This document shows positions 1 through 10,315 of a stretch of 64,000 nt of DNA, one piece after another. The DNA is from Bacteroides ihuae (GTDB lineage: Bacteria; Bacteroidota; Bacteroidia; Bacteroidales; Bacteroidaceae). A program made the translations under genes and the position numbers. Location: the NCBI RefSeq assembly GCF_900104585.1, contig NZ_FNVX01000005.1:558001-622000 (forward strand), in the 5' to 3' direction. A model generated the notes under the pieces. That model was not told the origin of the DNA. It was given only the letters and a program-made list of their open reading frames with translations, and did not search any database. Each line of letters starts with the position of its first letter. Positions within the stretch are counted from its first letter, which is position 1.

Positions 1-1722
1 ATTTTATCTGTAGCCGATAGAAATATTTCTGTATTTGTAGATGGCAAAAAGGTTGGTTTGCGTATGTTTTATGCTCCGGTAGCTTCAATAGAACGGATTG
101 TGTTTAGAACCGGAGTACAACGGGACTTTCCTACGCCAGATACTCCTGCTGATCAGGATTATGACTTGCCGAATGCAGGATCTGAGGAACCAATGGCTTT
201 CTATCGAATAGCTAATGTAAAGACATCATCTGCAGATACTGATGCTACGGCTACTTTTCTGAAGTATGCAGACTTTAGCCATTATGTTTCCTATTTTAAT
301 AATATGGAAGACGAAAACATTGCTCAAGCTATTCCTAATGCAAAAGCATCAGAATGGATGGAGAAAAACATCCCATTGTTCGAATGTCCGCAAAAGAACT
401 TTGAAGAAATGTATTATTTTCGTTTTTGGAGTTTGCGCAAGCATATTAAGAATACGCCTGTCGGCTATGGTATGACAGAGTTTTTGGTTGATCGCAAGTA
501 TGCTGATAAATATAATCTTATAGCTTGTGCCATTGGCCATCATATCAATGAAAGTCGTTGGCTTCGAGATTATACTTATCTGGACCAGATTATTCACACG
601 TGGTATCGTGGAAACGAAGGTGGTGCGATGGCGAAGATGAATAAGTTTAGTTCATGGAATGCGGATGCTATTTACAATCGTTATCTGGTAGATGGTAACA
701 AGGCATTTTTGATTGATATGCTCAATGATTTAGACACTGAATATAAACGTTGGGAAAGTACCAATCGTTTGAAAAGTGGCCTTTACTGGCAGGGTGACGT
801 GCAGGATGGCATGGAAGAATCTATTAGTGGAGGGCGCCGAAAGAAATATGCGCGTCCTACAATAAATAGTTATATGTATGGCAATGCTAAAGCTCTTTCT
901 ACTATTGGCTTGTTGGCCGGAAATGAGAATGTTGCGATGAAGTATGCTTTGAAGGCTGATACACTTAAAGATCTTGTAGAAAATAAGTTGTGGAACACTA
1001 CGCATCATTTCTTTGAGACGCTGCGTACGGACTCATCAGCAAATGTGCGTGAAGCAATTGGATATCTTCCTTGGTACTTTAATTTGCCGGCAAAAGGTCA
1101 GTATGATGATGCATGGAAAGAGGTAATGGATGAAAAAGGTTTTTCTGCGCCTTATGGATTAACCACAGCTGAACGTCGCCATCCGGAATTTCGTACACAC
1201 GGAGTCGGTAAATGCGAGTGGGATGGAGCTATCTGGCCGTTTGCCTCCGCTCAGACACTCACAGCAATGGCTAATTTTATGAATAATTATCCTCAGACAA
1301 TTCTTTCGGATAGTGTGTATTTTCACCAAATGGAATTGTATGTAGAATCTCAATATCATCGTGGTCGCCCTTATGTAGGAGAATATCTTGACGAGGTAAC
1401 AGGTTATTGGTTAAAAGGAGATCAGGAACGTTCACGTTACTATAATCACTCCACATTCAATGATTTGATCATTACGGGAGTGGTTGGCTTGCGTCCGCGT
1501 GTAGATAATACTATTGAGGTTAATCCGCTTATACCTGAAGGCAAATGGAACTGGTTCTGTCTTGATAACGTGTTGTATCATGGTCACAATGTTTCAATTA
1601 TTTGGGATAAAGATGGGAGTCGTTATCATTCAGGAAAAGGACTGCGTGTCTTTGTTAATGGAAAACTAGTAGGACATACCGATAAACTTGAAAGATTGAT
1701 CTGTAAGGATGCACTTAAGTAA
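1..1722 (+). CDS. GH142-type glycosidase, C-terminal part (5' end outside window)
   Basis: The reading frame is open from base 1, so this is the 3' part of a longer gene; the TTG at 58 is not a credible start. The visible ~570 residues form an (alpha/alpha)6-barrel-type glycosidase with the conserved segment GKCEWDGAIWPFASAQ (about nt 1207-1254) and a C-terminal beta domain. The sequence resembles the GH142 half of the B. thetaiotaomicron RG-II enzyme BT1020, in which GH143 (hydrolysis of the DHA sugar) is fused to GH142 (beta-L-arabinofuranosidase), so a GH143 domain is expected upstream. Such a protein would remove RG-II side chain D. It is the first visible gene of a ten-gene operon; the next gene begins 15 bp later. 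The family assignment rests on recognition plus synteny with GH140/GH141/GH127 neighbours; substrate is inferred. Confidence 0.75.
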   Translation: MLSVADRNISVFVDGKKVGLRMFYAPVASIERIVFRTGVQRDFPTPDTPADQDYDLPNAGSEEPMAFYRIANVKTSSADTDATATFLKYADFSHYVSYFNNMEDENIAQAIPNAKASEWMEKNIPLFECPQKNFEEMYYFRFWSLRKHIKNTPVGYGMTEFLVDRKYADKYNLIACAIGHHINESRWLRDYTYLDQIIHTWYRGNEGGAMAKMNKFSSWNADAIYNRYLVDGNKAFLIDMLNDLDTEYKRWESTNRLKSGLYWQGDVQDGMEESISGGRRKKYARPTINSYMYGNAKALSTIGLLAGNENVAMKYALKADTLKDLVENKLWNTTHHFFETLRTDSSANVREAIGYLPWYFNLPAKGQYDDAWKEVMDEKGFSAPYGLTTAERRHPEFRTHGVGKCEWDGAIWPFASAQTLTAMANFMNNYPQTILSDSVYFHQMELYVESQYHRGRPYVGEYLDEVTGYWLKGDQERSRYYNHSTFNDLIITGVVGLRPRVDNTIEVNPLIPEGKWNWFCLDNVLYHGHNVSIIWDKDGSRYHSGKGLRVFVNGKLVGHTDKLERLICKDALK

Positions 1723-1737
1723 GAATCGCTAATAATA

Positions 1738-4509
1738 ATGATAAGAAATAGAATATTATTCCTGTTTGCTATTGCTTTGTTTTTATTCACCGGCTCGGTT
1801 AGAGCTATTGAGGTAACAAAGACAACCTGTGAAATGGCTGTTAATCCGCTTTGTGTGGCTGTTAAATCACCTCGTTTTGGTTGGCAAATGCACTCTTCTC
1901 AACGAGGGAGTATGCAGAAGGCTTATGCCATTGAGGTGTACGCTGTACAGAATGGCAAACGTAGTCTTGTTTGGCAAACAGATAAAGTTAATTCTACTCA
2001 AAGTCAGTTAGTTCAGTATGCGGGAGAAGCTTTACAACCCCTAACTAAGTATGTCTGGAGAGTTCAGGTGTGGGATGAAAATAATCGCCTCTCTTCTTGG
2101 AGTAAAGAATCTGAATTTCGCTTAGCTCCAGACTATTCATTCTTTGATGCCCAGTGGATAGGTGCTATCTCACGCAAAGATGCTAAGCTGCCTCAGGGAC
2201 GGAAATTTCATGAAACGGACATGAGGAAACCTGAAGTAAAAGCATTGTGGGCAGCTGTAGATACCTTATCGAATAAGAGTATTTATCTTCGTAAATCATT
2301 CGTTGCAACAAAGCAAGTGGACGAAGCGATTGTATATGTTTGCGGGCTCGGCCATTATGAATTGAGTCTGAATGGCAATAAGATTGGTGAAAGCGAGTTT
2401 GCTCCATTGTGGAGTGATTACGATAAAACGGTTTATTACAATGTTTATGATGTAACTTCAAATATCCGTAAAGGAGAGAATACTGTCGGCGCTCTTTTAG
2501 GTAATGGATTCTATAATGCACAAGGTGGAAGATATAGAAAACTACAGATTAGTTTCGGGCCGCCGACTCTGTTGCTGAAACTCGTTATTAAATATAATGA
2601 TGGAACAAAGAAGGAAATCCTTTCGGATGCTGATTGGAAGTACAGCTTGAGCCCGATTACCTTTAATAGCATTTATGGTGGTGAAGATTACGATGCTCGC
2701 TTAGAACAGGTTGGCTGGAATACTGTTTCTTTCAATGATTCTACTTGGAAGCCTGTGGTGCTGCAACAAGCTCCTAAAGGGCAATTGCGTCCACAGATGG
2801 CTACTCCGGTTAAAATAATGGAACGGTATGGTATTCAGAAAGTGACTAAACTGACTCCTGAACAAATAGTTGCCGCATGTAAATCGACCAAACGAACGGT
2901 CGATGCTTCAGCTTTTGTTCTTGACATGGGGCAGAATCTGGCCGGATTTCCTGAAATAACTGTCAGTGGTAAAAAAGGCCAGAAAATAACGTTGCTTGTT
3001 GCAGAAGCCTTAACGGATGAAGGTGCTGCAAATCAGCGCCAGACAGGTAGGCCATATTATTATGAATACACTTTGAAAGGTGATGGTGATGAAACTTGGC
3101 ATCCTCGTTTCTCTTATTACGGGTTTCGTTATATTCAGGTGGAAGGTGCTGTACTTAGAGGACAAAAGAATCCCCAAAAGTTAGCTGTATTAAAAAGTAT
3201 AAAGTCTTGTTTTATCTATAATTCTGCGACCAAAGTTTCCTCTTTTGAAACATCTAATGCGATATTCAATAGTACACATCGCATTATAAAAATGGCTATC
3301 CAAAGCAATATGCAGTCAATCTTTACTGATTGTCCGCATCGTGAAAAACTAGGATGGTTGGAAGAAACTCATTTGAATGGCCCCGGATTATTATATAACT
3401 ATGACCTTACTTCATTTTTCCCTAAAGTAGTTCAGGACATAGCTGATTCTCAACATGATAACGGCATGGTACCGACTATTGCTCCTCAGTATGTCGTTTT
3501 TGAAGGTCCGGGAATGGATGATTTTGCAAATTCGCCTGAATGGGGTTCAGCAATGATAATATTACCGTTTATGTATTACGAGACTTATGGTGATAAGTCA
3601 CTCATTCAAAAATATTATCGCAATATGCGTGCTTACCTTGATTATCTGACTTCGCGTGCAGAAAATCATATTCTTTCATTTGGATTGGGCGATTGGTATG
3701 ATTATGGTGATTTCAAAGCAGGCTTCTCAAAGAACACTCCTGTACCTTTAGTGGCAACAGCCCAATATTATATGGATGCTTGTTATATGGTTCGTGCAGC
3801 GGAAATGGTTGGCAATAAATATGATCTTGAATATTATACTCGTTTAAGCCAAGACATTAAAGCTGCATTTAATGAGAAATTCTTCAATGCGGAGACGAAA
3901 CAATATGGTACAGGGAGTCAGTGTAGTAATGCGCTTCCATTATTTCTAGAGATGGTTAATTCAGAATTTCGTCAAGCTGTATTAGATAATTTAGTGAAAG
4001 ATATAAAAGCTCATGGTAATCGTTTGACTACAGGTGATGTGGGAAACAGATATCTTTTTCAAACTTTGGCTCGCAATGGACTAAATGAACTGATGTACAC
4101 CATGCACAATCATGAAGATGCTCCGGGTTACGGTTTCCAGTTGAAGTTTGGTGCAACTACGTTGACCGAACAGTGGGATCCCAGACAGGGTTCTTCTTGG
4201 AATCATTTTATGATGGGACAGATTGATGAATGGTTCTTTAACTCATTGGCTGGAATCAAAGCAGATGCTGCTACTCCAGGATATCAAAACTTTATTATTG
4301 CTCCGCAAGTTGTTGGCGATTTAAAATATGTGAGAGCATCTTATGAAACACTTTACGGAGCGATTTCTGTTCATTGGGTACGCACTGACAAAGTATTTAC
4401 TCTGAATGTAGAAGTACCCGTAAATTGTACTGCTAAAGTATACTTACCTGGCGAAGAAGAAGCCAAGATTGTAAAAAGCGGAAGTTATTCATTTACCAAA
4501 AAAATGTAG
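1738..4509 (+). CDS. GH78 alpha-L-rhamnosidase
   Basis: A secreted 923-aa protein with a clear signal peptide (residues 1-23, ending VRA). It has the N-terminal beta domains of bacterial alpha-L-rhamnosidases followed by the (alpha/alpha)6 catalytic barrel. The motif TDCPHREKLGWLEE (residues 530-543) is the GH78 general-acid region, and E811 in TLTEQWD is the usual position of the second catalytic glutamate. The length is normal for the family. It lies 15 bp after the GH142 gene and 3 bp before the GH28 gene, so the three are co-transcribed. By gene order it corresponds to the GH78 rhamnosidase next to BT1020 in the B. thetaiotaomicron RG-II locus. RG-II has several L-rhamnose linkages, and which one this enzyme cuts cannot be decided from sequence. 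Confidence 0.9.
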   Translation: MIRNRILFLFAIALFLFTGSVRAIEVTKTTCEMAVNPLCVAVKSPRFGWQMHSSQRGSMQKAYAIEVYAVQNGKRSLVWQTDKVNSTQSQLVQYAGEALQPLTKYVWRVQVWDENNRLSSWSKESEFRLAPDYSFFDAQWIGAISRKDAKLPQGRKFHETDMRKPEVKALWAAVDTLSNKSIYLRKSFVATKQVDEAIVYVCGLGHYELSLNGNKIGESEFAPLWSDYDKTVYYNVYDVTSNIRKGENTVGALLGNGFYNAQGGRYRKLQISFGPPTLLLKLVIKYNDGTKKEILSDADWKYSLSPITFNSIYGGEDYDARLEQVGWNTVSFNDSTWKPVVLQQAPKGQLRPQMATPVKIMERYGIQKVTKLTPEQIVAACKSTKRTVDASAFVLDMGQNLAGFPEITVSGKKGQKITLLVAEALTDEGAANQRQTGRPYYYEYTLKGDGDETWHPRFSYYGFRYIQVEGAVLRGQKNPQKLAVLKSIKSCFIYNSATKVSSFETSNAIFNSTHRIIKMAIQSNMQSIFTDCPHREKLGWLEETHLNGPGLLYNYDLTSFFPKVVQDIADSQHDNGMVPTIAPQYVVFEGPGMDDFANSPEWGSAMIILPFMYYETYGDKSLIQKYYRNMRAYLDYLTSRAENHILSFGLGDWYDYGDFKAGFSKNTPVPLVATAQYYMDACYMVRAAEMVGNKYDLEYYTRLSQDIKAAFNEKFFNAETKQYGTGSQCSNALPLFLEMVNSEFRQAVLDNLVKDIKAHGNRLTTGDVGNRYLFQTLARNGLNELMYTMHNHEDAPGYGFQLKFGATTLTEQWDPRQGSSWNHFMMGQIDEWFFNSLAGIKADAATPGYQNFIIAPQVVGDLKYVRASYETLYGAISVHWVRTDKVFTLNVEVPVNCTAKVYLPGEEEAKIVKSGSYSFTKKM

Positions 4510-4512
4510 AAT

Positions 4513-5847
4513 ATGAGAATACGTATCTTGACTTTATTCATTGCAGCCGTATGTTTGGCATTGCCACTTCGTGCAGAGCGAGTAGATATGCAGAGGGCGG
4601 GTGCTAAAGCAAATGGTGTTACTCTGAATACAAATCTGATTAATAAAACCATTTTACGTCTGAGTAAGGCGGGTGGAGGTACACTTTTCTTCTCAGCAGG
4701 TAAATATCTGACGGGTGCTATTGTGATGAAAAGTAATATCACGATTGAACTGGAAGCTGGAGCAACATTGCTCTTCTCTGATAATTTTGATGACTATCTT
4801 CCTTTTGTTGAAACCCGCCATGAGGGAGTCGTGATGAAGAGCTTCTCTCCGCTTATATATGCTGTTGATGCAGAGAATATAACCATCAAGGGAGAAGGAA
4901 CGCTTGATGGGCAAGGGAAAAAGTGGTGGACAGAGTTTTTTCGAATCTTAGTTGACTTGAAGGATAATGGTGTACGCGACTTAAATAAATATCAATCTCT
5001 TTGGGAAAAGGAGAATGATACAAAGTCAATTTATGCGGAAACTAATTCAGATTATGTTGCTACTTTGCAACGTCGTTTTTTTCGTCCTCCTTTCATTCAA
5101 CCCATTCGATGCAAGAATGTGCGTATTGAAGGTGTCAAAATAACAAATTCACCTTTCTGGACAGTAAACCCGGAATTTTGTGACAACGTAACGATTAAGG
5201 GAATTACCATTAACAATGTTCCTTCTCCAAATACGGATGGGATCAATCCTGAATCATGCAAGAATGTACATATCAGTGATAGCCATATCTCGGTTGGTGA
5301 TGACTGTATTACTCTAAAATCGGGCCGTGACCTTCAAGCTCGCAAGTTAGGTGTTCCGTGTGAGAACATAACTATAACCAACTGTACAATGCTATCCGGT
5401 CATGGAGGAGTAGTCATCGGTAGTGAGATGAGTGGAAGTGTACGTAAGGTAGTTATTAGTAATTGTATTTTCGACGGAACAGATAGAGGTATTCGTTTGA
5501 AGTCAACTCGTGGAAGGGGTGGAGTAGTAGAAGATATTCGCATCAGTAATATTGTAATGAGCAACATCAACAATGAAGCCATTGTAATGGATTTAATGTA
5601 TAGCAATATGCCTGTTGAACCTTTAAGTGAGCGGACACCGATCTTTAGAAATATTCATGTGTCGGGTCTTACTGCTACAGGTGTGAAAACTCCGATTGTG
5701 ATAAGAGGGTTGGATGAAGCACACATTACTGATGTATCTCTTCGTGATATCAATATAGAAAGCAAGGAGAAGCCTCACTTTCAGAATTGTGATCGCATAA
5801 CTCTTGATGATGTTATAGTAAATGGTCAAAAGGTAATCTTAGAATAA
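4513..5847 (+). CDS. GH28 polygalacturonase / galacturonidase
   Basis: A secreted 444-aa right-handed beta-helix enzyme with signal peptide (residues 1-21). All four GH28 signature blocks are visible in order: NTDG (about residue 241), VGDDC with the paired catalytic aspartates (about 261-265), GHGG with the conserved histidine (about 296-299), and the RGIRLKS version of the substrate-binding RIK motif (about 326-332). Members hydrolyse alpha-1,4-linked galacturonic acid, the RG-II backbone sugar. The gene starts 3 bp after the GH78 stop and ends 7 bp before the methylesterase gene, which suggests that demethylation and backbone cleavage are coordinated. Exo- versus endo-action is not resolvable here. 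Confidence 0.93.
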   Translation: MRIRILTLFIAAVCLALPLRAERVDMQRAGAKANGVTLNTNLINKTILRLSKAGGGTLFFSAGKYLTGAIVMKSNITIELEAGATLLFSDNFDDYLPFVETRHEGVVMKSFSPLIYAVDAENITIKGEGTLDGQGKKWWTEFFRILVDLKDNGVRDLNKYQSLWEKENDTKSIYAETNSDYVATLQRRFFRPPFIQPIRCKNVRIEGVKITNSPFWTVNPEFCDNVTIKGITINNVPSPNTDGINPESCKNVHISDSHISVGDDCITLKSGRDLQARKLGVPCENITITNCTMLSGHGGVVIGSEMSGSVRKVVISNCIFDGTDRGIRLKSTRGRGGVVEDIRISNIVMSNINNEAIVMDLMYSNMPVEPLSERTPIFRNIHVSGLTATGVKTPIVIRGLDEAHITDVSLRDINIESKEKPHFQNCDRITLDDVIVNGQKVILE

Positions 5848-5854
5848 AAAACAA

Positions 5855-7825
5855 ATGAAGAAGATTTTTCTTATTGTATTATTAGTCAGCTTTGTTGGTG
5901 CAAATGCTCAGAACCTGACTTTCGAGAATAAGTTTGCTCGTCCCCTCAGTGAAGTGCTTACTGATATACAAGCACGTTTTCATATCCGTCTGAAATATGA
6001 TGTAGATACGGTTGGTAAAATACTCCCTTATGCCGATTTTCGTATTCGTCCATATTCGGCTGAAGAATCTTTGACGAATGTTTTGTCTCCTTTTGATTAC
6101 AAGTTTGTGAAGCAAGAAGGTAATCTGTATAAGATAAGGAATTATGAATATGCACGTCGTACTTCTGAAGACGGACAAAAGGCTTTGATTTATTTAAAAT
6201 CATTGTATTCTGATAAAGAATCGTGGGAAAAAAGAAGGGCGAATTTGCGTAAGGAAGTTCGTGCAAGACTGGGTCTTGATTCATTACTAAATAAAAGAGT
6301 AAATGCGAAGCCTATTCTTTCCAAGATAAGAAAATTCGATGGATATACTGTTCAAAACTTTGCGCTCGAGACGCTTCCCGGATTGTATGTCTGCGGTTCT
6401 ATCTATACCCCGAACTCTAAAGGCAAGCATGCTTTGATCATTTGTCCGAATGGTCATTTTGGAGGTGGGCGCTATCGTGAAGATCAACAACAACGTATGG
6501 GTACGCTTGCACGTATGGGAGCTATTTGTGTTGATTACGATCTCTTTGGATGGGGAGAGTCGGCCCTACAAGTAGGTAGCGCAGCGCATCGTTCGAGTGC
6601 GGCACATGTAATACAAGCTATGAATGGGTTATCTATTTTAGATTACATGCTCTCGTCACGTAAAGACATTGATAAAAGTAGAGTGGGAGTAAATGGAGGC
6701 TCAGGTGGTGGAACGCAAACGGTGCTACTTACTGCTTTGGATCAACGTTTTACAGCTGCTGCTCCTGTTGTAAGTCTATCTTCTCACTTTGATGGCGGAT
6801 GTCCCTGTGAAAGCGGCATGCCTGTAACAATGGCTTGTGGGGGTACTAATAATGCTGAATTAGCAGCAATGTTCGCACCTCGCCCTATGTTGGTTGTGTC
6901 CGATGGTAAGGATTGGACAAGCAGTGTACCTGAACTGGAATTTCCTTATCTGCAATACGTATTTGGCTTTTATGGAGCAGTTGATAAGGTAACAAATGTG
7001 CATCTTCCTAAAGAGGGGCATGACTTTGGTCTGAATAAGCGCAATGCTGTATATGATTTCTTTATTTCAGCTTTCTCTCTGGATAAAACGAAACTGGATG
7101 AAAAACGCGTAACGATTGAGCCAGAAGAAGCGATGTATAGCTTTGGTAAGGATGGAATTCTTCTTCCGGCAACAGCTATTCGCTCTTTTGATAAATTGGC
7201 TGTTTATTTTGATAAAGGTCGCTTCTCTGTATTACAATCGAATATTAGCCTTGAAAAAAAAACTACAGATTGGGTCTCTTTTCTCAATTTGGAAGATAAA
7301 AAGAAAATCTCTTTTGTGACGACATTGGTTTATAACCACCTGCGTAGTGTACGTGAGTGGCACAATGAACATCCATATAGTACTGTTCCTGAAGGAATAA
7401 ATCCATTGAATGGTAAACCTCTTAGTCAACTTGATCGTGAGATGATTGCTGATTCTGCTATGCCTAAAGAAGTGCATACAAAATTAATGAATGGTTTGCG
7501 AAAGGCTCTTACCGAAGAACAGGTTGAAGCTATCCTCGATAAATATACAGTTGGTAAGGTCGCTTTTACGCTGGCTGGATATCATGCTATTGTTCCTGAT
7601 CTTACTGAAAAGGAAGAAGCTTTCATCTTGGAGAACCTGAAACTGGCACGTGAGCAGGCTATTGATTATAAAAGCATGAAACAAATCTCTGCTGTATTTG
7701 AAATATACAAAAACAAATGTGAAGAGTACCTTAATAATAATGGACGTAGTTGGAGGCAATTGTTTAAAGACTATGTGAATAAGGTAAAAGCGGAGAAGGC
7801 AGCTAAAGCTGCTCAAAAAAGATAA
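5855..7825 (+). CDS. Pectin methylesterase-type alpha/beta hydrolase with STN-like N terminus and DUF3826 C terminus
   Basis: A 656-aa secreted protein (signal peptide 1-18). Residues ~20-98 resemble the small STN/DUF4974 fold found at the N termini of SusC-like receptors and FecR-type sensors. Residues ~150-430 are an alpha/beta hydrolase: nucleophile S283 in NGGSGGG, acidic residue around D350 in VSDGKDW, histidine H389 in EGHDFG. Residues ~510-645 match the DUF3826 pattern (LTEEQVEAILDKYTVGKV, then GYHAIVPDLTEKEE). Position between GH28 and GH95 fits BT1017 of B. thetaiotaomicron, reported as a methylesterase acting on the RG-II backbone; that activity is transferred by synteny and recognition. 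The roles of both end domains are unknown, and the three-part architecture is unusual for an esterase. Confidence 0.8.
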   Translation: MKKIFLIVLLVSFVGANAQNLTFENKFARPLSEVLTDIQARFHIRLKYDVDTVGKILPYADFRIRPYSAEESLTNVLSPFDYKFVKQEGNLYKIRNYEYARRTSEDGQKALIYLKSLYSDKESWEKRRANLRKEVRARLGLDSLLNKRVNAKPILSKIRKFDGYTVQNFALETLPGLYVCGSIYTPNSKGKHALIICPNGHFGGGRYREDQQQRMGTLARMGAICVDYDLFGWGESALQVGSAAHRSSAAHVIQAMNGLSILDYMLSSRKDIDKSRVGVNGGSGGGTQTVLLTALDQRFTAAAPVVSLSSHFDGGCPCESGMPVTMACGGTNNAELAAMFAPRPMLVVSDGKDWTSSVPELEFPYLQYVFGFYGAVDKVTNVHLPKEGHDFGLNKRNAVYDFFISAFSLDKTKLDEKRVTIEPEEAMYSFGKDGILLPATAIRSFDKLAVYFDKGRFSVLQSNISLEKKTTDWVSFLNLEDKKKISFVTTLVYNHLRSVREWHNEHPYSTVPEGINPLNGKPLSQLDREMIADSAMPKEVHTKLMNGLRKALTEEQVEAILDKYTVGKVAFTLAGYHAIVPDLTEKEEAFILENLKLAREQAIDYKSMKQISAVFEIYKNKCEEYLNNNGRSWRQLFKDYVNKVKAEKAAKAAQKR

Positions 7826-7844
7826 TGTTTGAAAGATAAAACTG

Positions 7845-10289
7845 ATGAATAGAATAAAAGCTTCTCTACTTTTTTTGTTGTGTATGTTGGCTGTAGATGC
7901 TTCTGCGGTTGACTACAAACTCTGGTATGATAAACCGGCTACTGTCTGGACTGAGGCTCTTCCTTTAGGTAATGGAAGGCTGGGTGCTATGGTCTTCGGT
8001 ACTCCGGGGATGGAACAAATTCAGCTGAATGAAGAGACTATTTGGGCGGGGCGTCCTAATAGTAATGCCAATCCGGATGCGTTAAAGTATATACCTAAAG
8101 TTCGTGAGCTTGTCTTTGCCGGCAAATATCTGGAAGCGCAAACATTGGCTACAGAAAAGGTTATGGCCAAAACGAATTCGGGCATGCCTTATCAAACTTT
8201 TGGCGACTTACGTATCTCGTTTCCCGGGCATACTCGTTATACTCATTATTATCGTGAACTAAGTCTTGATTCAGCTCAGACGGTAGTGCGTTATCAGGTC
8301 GATGGGGTAAACTATAAAAGAGAAACAATAACTTCATTTACTGATCAGGTTGTGATGGTTCGCCTTACAGCAGATGTCCCCGGAAAGATCACTTGCACTT
8401 CTATCCTGACTACTCCTCATCAGGATGCCGTGATTGCTTCTGATGGAAATACCGTTACCTTGTCAGGTGTCTCATCCTGGCATGAAGGATTGAAAGGTAA
8501 AGTTGAATTTCAGGGAAGATTAACCGCTAAGATAGAAGGTGGTAAGATGAGCTGTAAAGATGGTGTGTTGGCTATTGAAGGAGCTAATGAAGCTGTACTG
8601 TATGTCTCTATTGCAACAAACTTTAATAACTACAACGATATTACCGGTAATCAGGTAGAACGTGCAAAAGCTTATCTTGACAAGGCACTGAAACATACTT
8701 ATATCGAAGATAGAAAAGCACATGTTGCTTTTTTTAAGAAATATATGGATCGCGTCTCCTTCAATCTGGGAGAGAATCAATATAAGGATGTGACAACAGA
8801 TGTTCGTATTGAGCGTTTCAAAGAAACTAATGATGCACACTTGGTCGCTACTTACTTCAAATTTGGTCGTTATTTATTGATCTGTTCTTCTCAACCTGGT
8901 GGACAACCGGCTAATTTGCAAGGTATCTGGAATGATAAACTTTTTCCGTCGTGGGATAGCAAGTATACTTGTAACATTAATTTGGAGATGAACTACTGGC
9001 CGGCAGAAGTGACTAACCTGACGGAATTAAATAAACCGCTTTTTCAGTTAACGAAGGAAGTGAGCGAAACAGGAAAGGAAACAGCTAAGACGATGTATGG
9101 TGCTAAAGGTTGGGTGCTACATCACAATACGGATATCTGGCGGGTAACAGGAGCGATAGATAAAGCGCCTTCGGGGATGTGGCCTTCGGGCGGTGCTTGG
9201 TTGTGCCGTCATCTATGGGAACATTATTTGTATACAGGCGATCTTGAATTTCTTCGTTCTGTTTATTCTATTTTGAAAGGAGCCGGACATTTTTTTGATG
9301 AGATTATGGTGAAAGAGCCGGTACACGGATGGTTAGTCGTTTGTCCAAGCAACTCTCCCGAGAATACACATGCCGGAAGTAATGGAGATGCAACCACAGC
9401 GGCTGGTTGTACAATGGACAATCAATTGATTTTTGATTTGTGGACTTCTATAATAAGCACTGCTAAATTACTGAATACAGATGAAGAGCTTGTTGCCCAT
9501 TTAAAAGAACGTCTGAAAGAAATGCCGCCGATGCAAGTCGGTCGATGGGGACAACTGCAGGAGTGGATGTTTGACTGGGACGATCCTAATGACATTCATC
9601 GCCACATGTCTCATCTTTACGGCATGTTTCCCAGCAATCAGATATCCCCATATCGTACTCCGAAACTCTTTGATGCTGCACGTACTTCACTGATTCATCG
9701 TGGCGATCCTTCTACAGGATGGAGCATGGGGTGGAAAGTCTGTCTATGGGCACGCTTGTTAGACGGTGATCATGCATATAAATTAATTACCGATCAACTG
9801 TCATTGGTTCGTAATGAAAAGAAAAAAGGCGGAACATATCCGAATCTGTTTGATGCGCATCCACCTTTCCAAATTGATGGAAACTTTGGCTGTACGGCAG
9901 GTATTGCAGAAATGTTGATGCAGAGTTATGACGGTTTTATTTATCTTCTTCCGGCCCTTCCCTCTTTATGGAAGGAAGGAGAGATAAAAGGCCTTGTTGC
10001 CCGCGGAGGTTTTGAGATGGATATGAGTTGGAAAGATGGGGAGATTTCTCGTTTAGTAATTAAGTCACGTATTGGTGGTAATTGTCGCTTGCGCTCATTG
10101 GCAAAACTTTCGGGTAAGGGCTTGAAGCGTGCGAAAGGAGTAAACCCTAATCAACTATATGCTGTGCCGGAAGTTACTCAACCTTTGGTAAACGGAAAAG
10201 CTAAATTAAATAAGATAGTGTTGAAAGACACCTATCTTTATGATCTTGTTACAGAGGCGGGTAAGGAGTATATCCTTATGGGAAAATAA
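7845..10289 (+). CDS. GH95 alpha-L-galactosidase / alpha-1,2-L-fucosidase
   Basis: An 814-aa secreted protein (signal peptide 1-21) with the full GH95 layout. The N-terminal beta-sandwich starts with LWYDKPATVWTEALPLGNG and QLNEETIWAG. The catalytic (alpha/alpha)6 barrel contains QGIWNDKLFPSWDSKYTCNI and NLEMNYWPAEV (about residue 380), and PPFQIDGNFGCTAGIAEML (about 675-693) holds the conserved aspartate. Length is standard for the family. GH95 includes alpha-1,2-L-fucosidases and, in RG-II degradation, an alpha-L-galactosidase. RG-II chain A carries L-galactose, so this context favours galactosidase activity, but sequence alone does not separate the two. It is in the same operon, 19 bp after the esterase gene. 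Confidence 0.9.
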   Translation: MNRIKASLLFLLCMLAVDASAVDYKLWYDKPATVWTEALPLGNGRLGAMVFGTPGMEQIQLNEETIWAGRPNSNANPDALKYIPKVRELVFAGKYLEAQTLATEKVMAKTNSGMPYQTFGDLRISFPGHTRYTHYYRELSLDSAQTVVRYQVDGVNYKRETITSFTDQVVMVRLTADVPGKITCTSILTTPHQDAVIASDGNTVTLSGVSSWHEGLKGKVEFQGRLTAKIEGGKMSCKDGVLAIEGANEAVLYVSIATNFNNYNDITGNQVERAKAYLDKALKHTYIEDRKAHVAFFKKYMDRVSFNLGENQYKDVTTDVRIERFKETNDAHLVATYFKFGRYLLICSSQPGGQPANLQGIWNDKLFPSWDSKYTCNINLEMNYWPAEVTNLTELNKPLFQLTKEVSETGKETAKTMYGAKGWVLHHNTDIWRVTGAIDKAPSGMWPSGGAWLCRHLWEHYLYTGDLEFLRSVYSILKGAGHFFDEIMVKEPVHGWLVVCPSNSPENTHAGSNGDATTAAGCTMDNQLIFDLWTSIISTAKLLNTDEELVAHLKERLKEMPPMQVGRWGQLQEWMFDWDDPNDIHRHMSHLYGMFPSNQISPYRTPKLFDAARTSLIHRGDPSTGWSMGWKVCLWARLLDGDHAYKLITDQLSLVRNEKKKGGTYPNLFDAHPPFQIDGNFGCTAGIAEMLMQSYDGFIYLLPALPSLWKEGEIKGLVARGGFEMDMSWKDGEISRLVIKSRIGGNCRLRSLAKLSGKGLKRAKGVNPNQLYAVPEVTQPLVNGKAKLNKIVLKDTYLYDLVTEAGKEYILMGK

Positions 10290-10315
10290 TAATGATATAA
10301 TTAAAAGACAACGAT

